From contig NZ_QETH01000010.1 in NCBI RefSeq assembly GCF_003105115.1, positions 41,084 to 105,083 of the forward strand: a stretch of 64,000 nt of DNA, given 5' to 3'. The notes beneath the pieces are model-generated. The model had not been told where the DNA came from. It worked only from the letters and a program-made list of their open reading frames with translations, and did not search any database. The translations under genes and the position numbers were made by a program. Of the stretch, positions 42,456 through 51,501 are shown in pieces (positions within the stretch are counted from its first letter, which is position 1; the number at the start of each line of letters is the position of its first letter). The DNA is from Flavobacterium sp. HTF (lineage in GTDB: Bacteria > Bacteroidota > Bacteroidia > Flavobacteriales > Flavobacteriaceae).

Positions 42456-44201
42456 ATGAAATTACTATATTCTTATATAATCAAGCATAAAATGTTACTG
42501 TTTTTTGCTTTGATTATGGCTACTATAAACATTTGTTTCAGTTTATCAGATTCTATTATTACAGGAAAATTAATGCAGGATTGCGGGGTTGGACTTGCCA
42601 AATACAAAGGAAATGAAATAGGTTTCATTAAATCATTATCCTTTTGGCTTGGTCTTTCGCTTGGTGCTGCTATGATTTCCAGAATTACCAAAAACTTTCA
42701 GGATTATTTTACCAACGTTGTCATACAGAGAACCGGAGCCCAAATGTATACAGACGGAATCAAAAAATCCCTCGATTTACCTTATGCCGAATTTGAAGAC
42801 CAACGAAGCGGTGAAACATTAAGTAAACTGACTAAAGTGCGTTCTGATTCTGAGAAATTAATCACGCTTTCGATTTCTTTGATTTTTCAGACTATTATCG
42901 GATTCGTTTTTGTGATTCTGTATGTTTCCAGAATTGATTACCGTATTTCAATCATATTTTTAATCACGGCTCCTATTATTGCTTTGGTTAGTTCTTATCT
43001 GGGTAAAAAGATCAAAATCGTTTCTAAAAAAATTGTAAATCAGACCAATGCGCTGGCCGGTTCTACAACAGAAAGTTTACGAAATATTGAACTTGTAAAA
43101 AGTCTTGGCTTAACGTATCAGGAAGAAAAACGTTTAAATCTTAATACATTTAAAATTCTTCATCTTGAACTGGAAAAAATCCGTTTCATCAGAAGTTTAA
43201 GTTTTATACAGGGAACAACTGTTCACTTTTTAAGAACCTGTGTTGTTTTTACCCTTTACTATTTCCTGTTTGGCGGAAAAATTATTGTAGGTGATTTGCT
43301 GACAATGGTATTCTTTACTTTTTTCATTTTTGGGCCTTTACAGGAACTTGGAAACTTCATTATTGCTCTTAATGAGACTAAAGTTTCGATGGAAAATTTC
43401 AGGGTTTTACTAAACGCTCCAAAAGAATTTCGTCCTAAAACACCTAAACATGTCGGAACCATTCAGTCGTTAGTTTTTTCTAATGTAAGTTTTCAGCACA
43501 AAACTGCAAAATATAAAGCTGTTGAAAACATCACTTTTGAAATTAAACAAGGTCAGACTGTTGCTTTTGTAGGCCCATCGGGATCTGGAAAGACAACTCT
43601 AGTTAAACTATTAGTTGGTTTGTATACACCTGCAGAAGGTCAGGTTTTTTATAATGATATCGATTCAACTGACATTGATTTATTGGATTTAAGAAAACAA
43701 TTAGGTTTTGTTACTCAGGATGCACAATTATTCTCTGGGACAATTCGCGAGAATTTATTGTTTGTAAAACCTAATGCAACCGACGAAGATTTGTACGATG
43801 CCCTGAAAAGAGCAAGTTGTGAGAAACTCCTAAAACGTGCCGAAGATGGCTTGAATACCACAATTGGAGAAGGTGGAATTAAAGTTTCCGGTGGTGAAAA
43901 ACAGCGTTTATCAATCGCAAGAGCAATTTTAAGAAATCCGAACTTATTGATTTTTGATGAAGCAACTTCTGCTTTGGATTCGATTACAGAGGAAGAAATT
44001 AATGCTACCATCAGAAATATATCCGATAAAAACAGAATTACGGTTTTAATTGCTCACAGATTGTCTACTGTCATGCATGCTGACAGAATTTTTGTTTTAG
44101 AACAAGGGAAAATCATTGAGCAGGGAAAACACGAGGATCTAATTGTTGAAAGAGGTTTGTATTATGCTATGTGGCGTCAGCAAATTGGGGAACGAAAATA
44201 G
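42456..44201 (+). CDS. ABC exporter, fused membrane and ATPase domains
   Basis: A 581-residue MsbA-like half-transporter. The membrane domain (about 10-310) has six predicted helices; the ATPase domain has Walker A GPSGSGKT at 373-380, the signature VSGGEKQRLSIARAIL and Walker B LLIFDEATSALD. It should dimerise in the inner membrane and export a hydrophobic compound, lipid or peptide; there is no peptidase domain and no substrate clue. Transcribed alone. Downstream is a 127-bp nested palindrome. Confidence 0.92.
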   Translation: MKLLYSYIIKHKMLLFFALIMATINICFSLSDSIITGKLMQDCGVGLAKYKGNEIGFIKSLSFWLGLSLGAAMISRITKNFQDYFTNVVIQRTGAQMYTDGIKKSLDLPYAEFEDQRSGETLSKLTKVRSDSEKLITLSISLIFQTIIGFVFVILYVSRIDYRISIIFLITAPIIALVSSYLGKKIKIVSKKIVNQTNALAGSTTESLRNIELVKSLGLTYQEEKRLNLNTFKILHLELEKIRFIRSLSFIQGTTVHFLRTCVVFTLYYFLFGGKIIVGDLLTMVFFTFFIFGPLQELGNFIIALNETKVSMENFRVLLNAPKEFRPKTPKHVGTIQSLVFSNVSFQHKTAKYKAVENITFEIKQGQTVAFVGPSGSGKTTLVKLLVGLYTPAEGQVFYNDIDSTDIDLLDLRKQLGFVTQDAQLFSGTIRENLLFVKPNATDEDLYDALKRASCEKLLKRAEDGLNTTIGEGGIKVSGGEKQRLSIARAILRNPNLLIFDEATSALDSITEEEINATIRNISDKNRITVLIAHRLSTVMHADRIFVLEQGKIIEQGKHEDLIVERGLYYAMWRQQIGERK

Positions 44202-44248
44202 TTGCGTGTAAAGAATCTCGCAAAGACGCAGAGTGCAAAGTTTTTTTC

Positions 44249-44375
44249 AATAGCGTCCAGCTTTAGCTGGATGAAAATAAAATTAAATTTATTAAGGCTT
44301 TAGCCAAACTATTACGTTTGGCTAAAGCCTTTTTTTAACCCGTACTTATCCATCCAGCTAAAGCTGGACGCTATT
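44249..44375. repeat. 127-bp nested perfect palindrome
   Basis: Outer arms of 25 bp are exact inverted copies (44249-44273 and 44351-44375, core GCGTCCAGCTTTAGCTGGAT), and each arm is itself near-palindromic (CCAGC-TTTA-GCTGG). Inside lies a second perfect 16-bp stem (44294-44309 with 44316-44331, AAGGCTTTAGCCAAAC) followed by T6. It could be a terminator, a REP-like mobile unit or a MITE without coding capacity. Confidence 0.85.
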
Positions 44376-44434
44376 AAATTTTAATATAGATCTTTGTGAC
44401 CCCTAAAAGAACTTAATTATTTATATTAAACACA

Positions 44435-44467
44435 AAACCCGACAGGTTTTAAAAACCTGTCGGGTTT
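44435..44467 (-). terminator. Terminator downstream of alaS
   Basis: Perfect 16-bp stem AAACCCGACAGGTTTT (44435-44450) with its complement (44452-44467). The same CCCGACAG stem follows lysS (10056-10090). Confidence 0.75.
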
Positions 44468-44515
44468 GCTATATGAAAAAACTTAGTTCCTTATTATTCT
44501 TAGCACCTTAGAACC

Positions 44516-47152
44516 TTACTTAACAAACTCAATTGCTTTAGATAAAGCTTCTTTAATTCCATCAGCATTTTTACCTTTTCCGGATGCGAAGAAAGGCTGT
44601 CCTCCTCCGTTTCCATCAATATATTTTCCTAATTCTTTAATAACAGCGTTGGCATTTAAGCTTTTGCCTGCTACTAATTCTTTAGCGATATAACAGTGAA
44701 TATTTGGTTGGCCTTCTTCTACAGAAGCTAAAAACACAAACGAATCGGGTTTTGAACTTCCTAACGCCGAAGCTAAATCTTTTGTAGAAGCCATGCTTAA
44801 ATCTACTTGCTGAGCAAGGAAATTTACTCCGTTTACTTCCTGAAAACCTTTCTCTAATTCCGTTTTTAATGCACCCACTTTTTCTTTAAGCAACTGCTCT
44901 ACTTGTTTTTTCAGTTTAGCATTATCATCCTGAAGTGAAGCAACAGATTTTAAAATATCCTGTGGATTTTTTAGTGTTTCTTTTATCTCTGCTAATGTAT
45001 TTTCCTGGCTTAGATAGAAGTTTTTCACTGCATCACCCGTGATTGCTTCAATACGACGAATTCCGGCTGCAACAGCACCTTCAGAAATTATTTTGAAATG
45101 CCAGATATCAGCTGTGTTTTTTACGTGGATACCACCGCATAATTCTTTACTGTCACCAAACTCGATCATACGTACATTATCTCCGTATTTCTCACCAAAT
45201 AAAGCCATTGCTCCTTTATCCAATGCTTCCTGAATCGGAATATTTCTGTGTTCAACTAATTGCAATTGTGCTTCAATCTGAGCATTTACAGAAGCTTCAA
45301 CCTGTTTAATTTCTTCATCAGAAACTTTGCTGAAATGCGAGAAGTCAAAACGCAGGTAATTCGGGTTCACCAACGAACCTTTTTGTTCTACGTGTGTTCC
45401 TAAAATACTTCTCAGAGCCAAATGCATTAAGTGAGTAGCCGAGTGATTTTTTGAAGTTGATGTTCTTAAATCAGTATTTACTTTTGCCACAAAACCTGCT
45501 TCTACATTTTCAGGAAGCTGTTTTGCAAAATGCAAAATCAAATTATTTTCTTTCTTGGTATCAATAATTTCAATTGTTTCGTTTGCAGAAACCAATGTTC
45601 CCTTATCACCTACCTGTCCTCCTCCTTCCGGATAAAAAGGTGTATTATCTAAAACGATTTGGTACAAAATACCATCTTTCTTAGAATCAACTTTTCTGAT
45701 ACGGGTGATTTTTACCTCGTTTTCCGTTTTATCATAACCAACAAATGTTTCCACATTCCCCGGAATCAAAACGTTCCAGTCTTCTGTAGAAACTTCAGAA
45801 GCTGCACGGGAACGAGTTTTTTGTTTTTGTAATTCTACTTCAAATTGTTCTTCATTATAGGAGAAGCCTTTTTCTTTCAGAATTAAAGCTGTCAAATCTT
45901 TTGGAAAACCAAAAGTGTCATATAATTCAAAAACCTTCGCACCGGAAACTTCTTTTCCTGTAGTTTCTGTTACCACATTTTCCAACAATTGTAATCCCTG
46001 ATCCAACGTTCTTAAGAAAGAAGCCTCTTCTTCACGAATTACATTCGTAACCAATTGTTGCTGTGATTTGATTTCAGGGAAAAATTCTCCCATTTGGTTT
46101 GCCAGAACTTCTACCAGTTTGTTGATAAAAGGTTCTTTTGTATTCAAAAATGTAAATCCGTAACGAATAGCACGACGCAAAATTCTGCGAATTACATAAC
46201 CAGCACCTGTGTTTGATGGCAGCTGCCCGTCTGCAATTGCAAACGCAACAGCACGAACGTGATCTACCACAACGCGAATTGCAATATTGGTTTTGTTTTG
46301 CTCTTCACTGATGTTTTTTACTTCATCAGATGTATATTTTAAACCTGTAATTTGTTCTACTTTCTCAATAAGCGGTGTAAAAACATCAGTGTCATAATTT
46401 GATGTTTTTCCTTGTAACGCCATACACAAACGCTCAAATCCCATTCCGGTATCTACGTGCTGTGCAGGAAGTTTTTCTAATGATCCGTCAGCTTTGCGGT
46501 TGAATTCCATAAATACGTTATTCCAGATTTCAACTACCTGCGGGTGATCATTGTTTACCAGGCTTTTTCCTGTAACCAAAGCTTTTTCTGATTCGGGACG
46601 TAAATCCACGTGAATTTCAGAACAAGGTCCGCATGGTCCCTGATCCCCCATTTCCCAGAAATTGTCTTTTTTATTTCCAAGGATAATTCGGTCTTCATCA
46701 ATCAAAGTTTTCCAGATATCCCAGGCTTCCTGATCAAACGGAACATTATCTTCTTTGCTTCCTTCAAAAACAGAAACATAAAGATTTTCTTTTGGAATTT
46801 TATACACTTCTGTCAAAAGCTGCCAGGCCCAATTGATGGCTTCTTTTTTGAAATAATCACCAAAAGACCAGTTTCCTAACATTTCAAACATCGTATGATG
46901 ATAAGTATCAAAACCTACATCTTCAAGATCGTTATGTTTTCCCGAAACACGAAGACATTTTTGCGTATCGGCTATTCTCGGACTTTTTGGCGTTCCGTTT
47001 CCTAAAAAATATTCTTTAAACTGGGCCATTCCCGAGTTATTGAACATAAGGGTTGGATCGTCTTTAAGCACGATTGGAGCAGATGGAACGATTAAGTGTC
47101 CGTTGCTTTTAAAAAAGTCTAAAAATTGTTTACGTACGTCTTGTGATTTCAT
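44516..47152 (-). CDS. alaS: Alanyl-tRNA synthetase
   Basis: Charges tRNA-Ala. The 878-residue protein has the class II catalytic core (N-terminal 450 residues, GWxx-type [14 protein letters not shown]), the editing domain with zinc ligands His570 and His574 (HSATH) and Cys672 and His676 (CGGIH), and the C-Ala/DHHA1 oligomerisation domain ending [17 protein letters not shown]. Normal length. It is divergent from the M23 peptidase gene across a 272-bp spacer filled with degenerate repeats. Confidence 0.98.
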   Translation of the reverse strand: MKSQDVRKQFLDFFKSNGHLIVPSAPIVLKDDPTLMFNNSGMAQFKEYFLGNGTPKSPRIADTQKCLRVSGKHNDLEDVGFDTYHHTMFEMLGNWSFGDYFKKEAINWAWQLLTEVYKIPKENLYVSVFEGSKEDNVPFDQEAWDIWKTLIDEDRIILGNKKDNFWEMGDQGPCGPCSEIHVDLRPESEKALVTGKSLVNNDHPQVVEIWNNVFMEFNRKADGSLEKLPAQHVDTGMGFERLCMALQGKTSNYDTDVFTPLIEKVEQITGLKYTSDEVKNISEEQNKTNIAIRVVVDHVRAVAFAIADGQLPSNTGAGYVIRRILRRAIRYGFTFLNTKEPFINKLVEVLANQMGEFFPEIKSQQQLVTNVIREEEASFLRTLDQGLQLLENVVTETTGKEVSGAKVFELYDTFGFPKDLTALILKEKGFSYNEEQFEVELQKQKTRSRAASEVSTEDWNVLIPGNVETFVGYDKTENEVKITRIRKVDSKKDGILYQIVLDNTPFYPEGGGQVGDKGTLVSANETIEIIDTKKENNLILHFAKQLPENVEAGFVAKVNTDLRTSTSKNHSATHLMHLALRSILGTHVEQKGSLVNPNYLRFDFSHFSKVSDEEIKQVEASVNAQIEAQLQLVEHRNIPIQEALDKGAMALFGEKYGDNVRMIEFGDSKELCGGIHVKNTADIWHFKIISEGAVAAGIRRIEAITGDAVKNFYLSQENTLAEIKETLKNPQDILKSVASLQDDNAKLKKQVEQLLKEKVGALKTELEKGFQEVNGVNFLAQQVDLSMASTKDLASALGSSKPDSFVFLASVEEGQPNIHCYIAKELVAGKSLNANAVIKELGKYIDGNGGGQPFFASGKGKNADGIKEALSKAIEFVK

Positions 47153-47160
47153 GTTTTATA

Positions 47161-47240
47161 ATGAGATAATTTGAAAATGTGCCAATGAGATAATGTGATA
47201 ATCAGAAAAATATCAAACAATAATGCGTTAATTTTAAAAC
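47161..47240. repeat. Dispersed degenerate repeat (AATTTGAAAATGTGCCAATGAG type)
   Basis: AATTTGAAAATGTGCCAATG followed by GATAATGTGATAATC. The same words recur at 18815-18844 and 19005-19048. Confidence 0.5.
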
Positions 47241-47424
47241 TGAAAATTAAAAACTTATGTTTTTCAACAATAAATTTCCTATTTTGCGCATTATATAATT
47301 ATGTAATTCCCCCAAATTATCAAATTATTTTGTTCTTGTAAAAAAGCCGTCAACAATTGAAACATTTAGCAATTTTGTTCGACTAATTGATTTTACAAGC
47401 TGCAAAAATAGCGTATTTTAAAAT

Positions 47425-48402
47425 ATGGCGAAAGTAAAATATTATTACGACTCAGAAAATCTGGCGTATACGAAAATAAAAACCAAAAAGAGGATTAAAA
47501 TTGGTTATGCTATGCTGTTTTTACTGGCTTCTGCTCTATTTGGCTTTTTAATTTTTGTTCTTTTAATTAATACACCTTATTTCAAAACGCCGAAAGATCG
47601 TTTGCAATCACGTGAAATTGAAAACCTGAAACTGCAATATGCCATTCTGAATAAGAAAATGGATCAGATTAATGATGTGGCAGAAGCAATGGAAGACAGG
47701 GACAATAATATTTACAGAGTATATTTTAATAAAACAGAAATTCCGGATTCTATACGTAAATCCGGTTTTCGGGACCTGAAAAGATATAAGGATCTGGAAG
47801 GGTATAATAATACGCAGCTGGTACTGAATACAACAAAACGAATTGACAAACTTTCTAAACAATTGGCAATCCAGTCAAAATCGTTAGATGAAATATTGAA
47901 ACTGGCTAAAGTAAAAGGAAATCTGTTGCTAGCAATTCCTGCCATTCAGCCAGTACGAAATGAAAATTTAAAACGTGTTGCGTCAGGGTTTGGATATCGG
48001 ATCGATCCTTTCACGAAAGTGCGAAAAATGCATAACGGAATGGACTTTACGGCCAATACAGGTTCTCCTGTTTATGCTACCGGCGACGGTGTTGTAGCCA
48101 GAGCAGACAATACGGCTTCAGGTTTTGGGAACCATGTAGTCATCAGGCACGGTTTTGGATATGAAAGTCTGTACGCCCATTTGAGCAAATACAATTGCAG
48201 ACCCGGACAACATGTCAAACGTGGTGATGTTATTGGATATGTTGGAAGTACAGGCAGATCAGAAGGGCCTCATTGTCATTATGAAGTTCATAAGGATGGA
48301 AAAGTCGTAAATCCGCTGAACTTCTATTACGGAAATATTTCGGCGGTAGAATATGTTGCTATTTCACAAATGGCCAACCTGGAAAACCAGTCGTTAGATT
48401 AA
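47425..48402 (+). CDS. M23 family metallopeptidase, membrane-anchored
   Basis: A 325-residue protein with a membrane helix at about 28-50, a coiled-coil (about 60-165) and a LytM/M23 domain. Zinc ligands read as His203 and Asp207 (HNGMDF) and His285 (HCHYEV, with His283), with His252 (YAHLS) as the fourth conserved histidine. It cleaves peptidoglycan crosslinks or acts as an activator of cell-wall hydrolases (EnvC-like arrangement). It is followed after 48 bp by a MerR regulator gene. Confidence 0.95.
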   Translation: MAKVKYYYDSENLAYTKIKTKKRIKIGYAMLFLLASALFGFLIFVLLINTPYFKTPKDRLQSREIENLKLQYAILNKKMDQINDVAEAMEDRDNNIYRVYFNKTEIPDSIRKSGFRDLKRYKDLEGYNNTQLVLNTTKRIDKLSKQLAIQSKSLDEILKLAKVKGNLLLAIPAIQPVRNENLKRVASGFGYRIDPFTKVRKMHNGMDFTANTGSPVYATGDGVVARADNTASGFGNHVVIRHGFGYESLYAHLSKYNCRPGQHVKRGDVIGYVGSTGRSEGPHCHYEVHKDGKVVNPLNFYYGNISAVEYVAISQMANLENQSLD

Positions 48403-48450
48403 TCGTGTAAAAAGTAGTAAGTTTGAAATAAATATAGAAAAACAAAAATC

Positions 48451-48783
48451 ATGCATATTGAGCTTTCTAAAGATAAAAGATATTTCAGCATTGGCGAAGT
48501 TGCCAGGGCTTTTAATGTCAATGCGTCTTTGATACGTTTTTGGGACAGCGAATTTGACATCCTGAAACCCAAAAAGAATGCGAAAGGCAACAGAATGTTT
48601 ACACCTGATGATATTACCAATTTACAATTGATTTATCATTTAGTTAAAGAACGTGGTTTTACACTCGAAGGAGCAAAAACCCATCTAAAAGAAGGACAAA
48701 AGAAAACATTAGATAAATTCGAAATAATACGTAAATTAGAATCCATAAAAGCAGAATTAAACGAAATCAAAAACGAATTATAA
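48451..48783 (+). CDS. MerR-family transcriptional regulator
   Basis: A 110-residue protein with a MerR winged helix (YFSIGEVARAFNVNASLIRF, WDSEFDILKPKKNAKGNRMF) and a helical dimerisation tail (about 75-110). There is no effector domain or metal-binding cysteine, so it belongs to short MerR types of unknown signal. It sits between the M23 peptidase and lemA on one strand and may be cotranscribed with them. Confidence 0.92.
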   Translation: MHIELSKDKRYFSIGEVARAFNVNASLIRFWDSEFDILKPKKNAKGNRMFTPDDITNLQLIYHLVKERGFTLEGAKTHLKEGQKKTLDKFEIIRKLESIKAELNEIKNEL

Positions 48784-48827
48784 CATCATTTAAAAAAAAA
48801 ATTAAACCAACTTAAATCAAAACAAAT

Positions 48828-49412
48828 ATGAAAAAATGGTTAATCCCTGTAGGAATTATTGTAGTACTGGTTGCTATTATAGCTTTTTGGTCAATTGGAA
48901 TTAAAAACAACGGACTGAAATACAGCCAGGCTGTTAACAAAGAGTGGGGAAATGTACAAACTGCTTACCAAAGAAGAAATGACCTTATTGGAAATTTAGT
49001 GAATACAGTAAAAGGTGCTGCTGATTTTGAAAAATCTACTTTAACTGCCGTTATTGAAGCTCGTGCAAAAGCAACTTCTGTAACTATTGATCCAAGTAAT
49101 GTAACTCCTGAGCAACTGGCACAATTCAACCAGGCTCAAAGTGGTGTATCTTCATCTTTGTCAAGATTATTAGTTTCAGTTGAGCAATATCCAACATTAA
49201 AAGCAAATGAAAATTTCCTTAAACTGCAAGATGAATTAGCTAGTACTGAAAACCAAATCCTGACAGCAAGAACACGTTTTAATGAATCTGTTCAGGAATA
49301 TAACGGATACATTTTATCTATTCCGAACAAATGGTTCCTTGGTGAATATAAAGAAAAACCATATTTTGAAGCTTCTACAGGCGCTGATAAGCCAGTTGAA
49401 GTAAAATTCTAA
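48828..49412 (+). CDS. LemA family protein
   Basis: A 194-residue membrane protein with one N-terminal helix (LIPVGIIVVLVAIIAFWSIG) and the LemA helical domain, seen in WGNVQTAYQRRNDLIGNLV, ARAKATSVTIDPSNVTPEQL and TENQILTARTRFNESVQEYN. LemA is conserved and found with TPM proteins, as here. It is cotranscribed with two TPM genes. Confidence 0.94.
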   Translation: MKKWLIPVGIIVVLVAIIAFWSIGIKNNGLKYSQAVNKEWGNVQTAYQRRNDLIGNLVNTVKGAADFEKSTLTAVIEARAKATSVTIDPSNVTPEQLAQFNQAQSGVSSSLSRLLVSVEQYPTLKANENFLKLQDELASTENQILTARTRFNESVQEYNGYILSIPNKWFLGEYKEKPYFEASTGADKPVEVKF

Positions 49413-49482
49413 AAAAGAATTTGGATTAAAAACATCATGTTGGAAATCTAAAATCTAAGATCATAACTCTAAAATTATTTCA

Positions 49483-49920
49483 ATGTCAAAAGTAGAAGAT
49501 TTTTTATCCAAAGAAGAAGAGCAGGAAATTGTTGAAGCTATTCGCCTGGCTGAAGAAAACACTTCTGGCGAAATTAGAGTACATATCGAAAAAACATCTT
49601 CTAAAGCCCATTTTGACAGGGCTTTGGAAGTTTTTCACGAATTGGGAATGGACGAAACAAGTTTACAAAACGGTGTATTATTCTACTTTGCAGTAGATGA
49701 TAAAAATTTTGTTATTTGTGGAGATAAAGGCATCAACGATCTTGTTGATGACAATTTTTGGGATTCTACCAAAGATATTATGGCCACTCAATTTAGATCC
49801 GGAAATTTTAAACAAGGAATTGTCGACGGCATTTTAAGTGCAGGACAACAATTAAAAAAATATTTTCCGTGGTCGGCTGGTGACACAAACGAATTATCAA
49901 ATGAAATCTCAAAAGGATAA
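49483..49920 (+). CDS. TPM-domain protein, cytosolic-type
   Basis: A 145-residue TPM (TLP18.3/Psb32/MOLO-1) domain protein: SGEIRVHIEKTSSKAHFDRA and GVLFYFAVDDKNFVICGDKG. No signal peptide is seen. It lies 70 bp after lemA and 3 bp before the next TPM gene, so all three form one transcript. TPM domains were described as phosphatases in plants; the bacterial role is unclear. Confidence 0.88.
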   Translation: MSKVEDFLSKEEEQEIVEAIRLAEENTSGEIRVHIEKTSSKAHFDRALEVFHELGMDETSLQNGVLFYFAVDDKNFVICGDKGINDLVDDNFWDSTKDIMATQFRSGNFKQGIVDGILSAGQQLKKYFPWSAGDTNELSNEISKG

Positions 49921-49923
49921 AAA

Positions 49924-50748
49924 ATGAAATTTTTCCCAAACAAAACATCAAATTCTAAAGGAATTTTTCAATTATCCTTTCTGTTAATCGCTTTTTTTAC
50001 TTTCAATAGTATTTCTGCGCAATTTAAAATTCCGGAAAAACCAAGTTTTCAGACTTCTGTTTATGATTATGCGAATGTCTTAAGTGCAACCGAAAAATCA
50101 CAACTGGAAGAAAAACTGATTCGCTATTCTGATTCTACCACTACACAAATTGTAGTGATTACAATCGAGAGTCTTGAAAACGAAAACGTTAATCAGCTTG
50201 CTACCGACTGGGGCCAGAAATGGGGAGTCGGAGGAACCAAACAAGATGACAACGGGGTTATTATTTTACTTGCCAAAAAAGAGAAAAAAATTGCTATAAA
50301 TCCCGGTTATGGTTTAGAAGACCGTTTAACGGCAGGAATTGGCGGAGAGATTATCAGAAATATTATCATTCCTGAATTTAAAGCCGGAAGTTATTATAAC
50401 GGCCTTGACAAAGGAACCGATGCTTTAATTGACGTTTTTAAAGGGAAATACAAAGGTGAACGCAAACAAACCAAAGGAAAAGATTTTCCTATCCTTCCAT
50501 TTATTATTATTGTCGTAATTGTGTTAATTTTGCTGTCAAGAAACAAAAGAGGCGGCGGTGGCAATTCCGGAAACAGTGGCGGTGGCCCAAGTTTGCTTGA
50601 TGTAATTATTTTAAGCAGTCTTGGAAGAAGCGGTGGCGGAGGCAGTTTTGGAGGTTTTGGCGGTGGATCATCAGGCGGCGGAGGTGGTTTCGGCGGCGGA
50701 TTTGGCGGCGGCGGATTCTCCGGAGGTGGCTCAAGCGGAAGCTGGTAG
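49924..50748 (+). CDS. TPM-domain protein with Gly-rich tail, YgcG-like
   Basis: A 274-residue protein: signal peptide to about ISAQ (32), TPM domain (about 42-165; YDYANVLSATEKSQLEEKLI, GVIILLAKKEKKIAINPGYG), a membrane helix (FIIIVVIVLILLS) and a Gly/Ser-rich C-terminus (from about 205, GGGG repeats). It resembles E. coli YgcG. It ends a lemA-TPM-TPM operon and starts 3 bp after the previous stop. Confidence 0.9.
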   Translation: MKFFPNKTSNSKGIFQLSFLLIAFFTFNSISAQFKIPEKPSFQTSVYDYANVLSATEKSQLEEKLIRYSDSTTTQIVVITIESLENENVNQLATDWGQKWGVGGTKQDDNGVIILLAKKEKKIAINPGYGLEDRLTAGIGGEIIRNIIIPEFKAGSYYNGLDKGTDALIDVFKGKYKGERKQTKGKDFPILPFIIIVVIVLILLSRNKRGGGGNSGNSGGGPSLLDVIILSSLGRSGGGGSFGGFGGGSSGGGGGFGGGFGGGGFSGGGSSGSW

Positions 50749-50756
50749 ATTTTTTT

Positions 50757-50792
50757 TGTTTCAGGTTTCAAGTTTCAGGTTTCAGGTTTCTG
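50757..50792. repeat. Degenerate TTTCAGGTTTC repeat
   Basis: TTTCAGGTTTCAAGTTTC in tandem. Related text at 61586-61621 and 61790-61812. Confidence 0.5.
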
Positions 50793-50833
50793 GCATACCT
50801 TTAAGATTTTTTATAATTCATAATTCAATATAG

Positions 50834-51247
50834 ATGTTATCACATAAAGCAAAATACGCCCTTAAGGCCTTACTTTATTTAGCAGAACAGGACGAAAATC
50901 ACATTTCTAAAACAATAGAAATTGCTGATGGCGCCAACATACCTAAAAAGTTTTTAGAGCAGATTTTACTGGATCTAAAACGAGGACGTTTTGTGAGCAG
51001 TAAGCAGGGAAAATTTGGCGGATATTATCTGATAAAGTCTAAAAATGACATTACTTTAGCCGAAATTCATCGTTTATTTGACGGTGCAATTGCGCTTTTA
51101 CCTTGTGCTTCGTTAAACTTTTACGAGCCCTGTTCTGATTGCAAAACCGAGTCTGAATGCAGTCTGCGTCACGGTTTGATGCTAATCAGAGACAAAACTT
51201 TGAAGGCCATGGAAGGCATCACTATAGCTTCATTAGTGAATAAATAA
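50834..51247 (+). CDS. Rrf2-family transcriptional regulator (CymR/IscR-like)
   Basis: A 137-residue winged-helix protein of the Rrf2 family (LSHKAKYALKALLYLAEQD, NIPKKFLEQILLDLKRGRFV). Cysteines Cys91, Cys100, Cys103 and Cys109 (PCSDCKTESEC) form a CxxCx5C-like set suggesting an Fe-S cluster or thiol sensing. CymR-type members repress cysteine metabolism genes; IscR/RsrR types sense Fe-S status. The next transcribed units are a Cys-containing leader ORF and a TonB receptor, which supports a sulfur or Fe-S signal. It starts 86 bp after the TPM operon. Confidence 0.92.
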   Translation: MLSHKAKYALKALLYLAEQDENHISKTIEIADGANIPKKFLEQILLDLKRGRFVSSKQGKFGGYYLIKSKNDITLAEIHRLFDGAIALLPCASLNFYEPCSDCKTESECSLRHGLMLIRDKTLKAMEGITIASLVNK

Positions 51248-51260
51248 AAAAATATTTTCT

Positions 51261-51284
51261 AATTCCTAGTAAATCGATAGAATT
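51261..51284. promoter_or_regulatory. Candidate Rrf2 operator overlapping the -33 region
   Basis: The text AATTC-CTAGTAAATCGATA-GAATT has matching ends (AATTC / GAATT) and an inner CTA-N9-TAG. It occupies the position where the -33 element of the TATATTTG promoter would sit. Confidence 0.4.
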
Positions 51285-51290
51285 AATATT

Positions 51291-51298
51291 TATATTTG
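51291..51298 (+). promoter_or_regulatory. -7 promoter box of the leader-TonB receptor transcript
   Basis: TATATTTG at 51291-51298 matches TAnnTTTG. It lies 39 bp before the 37-codon leader ORF. Confidence 0.6.
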
Positions 51299-51337
51299 CA
51301 CAAAATAATTAACAAAACCATTTACAAATTTTAATCT

Positions 51338-51451
51338 ATGAAAGTACATTTTCAACCATCAGGTGTATTAGAAAATTTTTTGCAAAGAAATCAAAACGGC
51401 GTTTCAAAAGCTGTAAACCATGTTTCGTTTAAAATGTGTTGTATGTGTTAG
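51338..51451 (+). CDS. 37-residue leader peptide ending MCCMC
   Basis: A complete small ORF, ATG 51338 to TAG 51451, that begins MKVHFQPSGVLENFLQRN and ends with FKMCCMC. Three of the last four residues are cysteine, and Cys and Met codons are clustered at the stop. It lies between an Rrf2 regulator gene plus promoter and a TonB receptor gene, 50 bp before the receptor start. This matches what a sulfur-amino-acid-responsive leader peptide would look like, although no strong attenuator hairpin follows. It is not a shadow of a longer gene. Confidence 0.6.
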   Translation: MKVHFQPSGVLENFLQRNQNGVSKAVNHVSFKMCCMC

Positions 51452-51501
51452 TAAAAAAAATTTAATTTAAATTCTACTAATCACATATACTTAATATAAA
51501 A

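Larger units (their letters stand above)
44202..44515. other. Intergenic region between ABC exporter and alaS with palindromes
   Basis: 314 bp between convergent genes. It holds CAAAG-rich degenerate repeats (44211-44241), the nested palindrome (44249-44375), a CCCGACAGG stem (44435-44467) and a TTAGCACCTTAGAACCTTA run (44495-44515). Confidence 0.7.

Noticed and set aside
50394..50771. A minus-strand ORF rich in proline (125 aa)
   Set aside because: It is the mirror of the Gly-rich tail of the TPM protein on the plus strand. No start context or domain.
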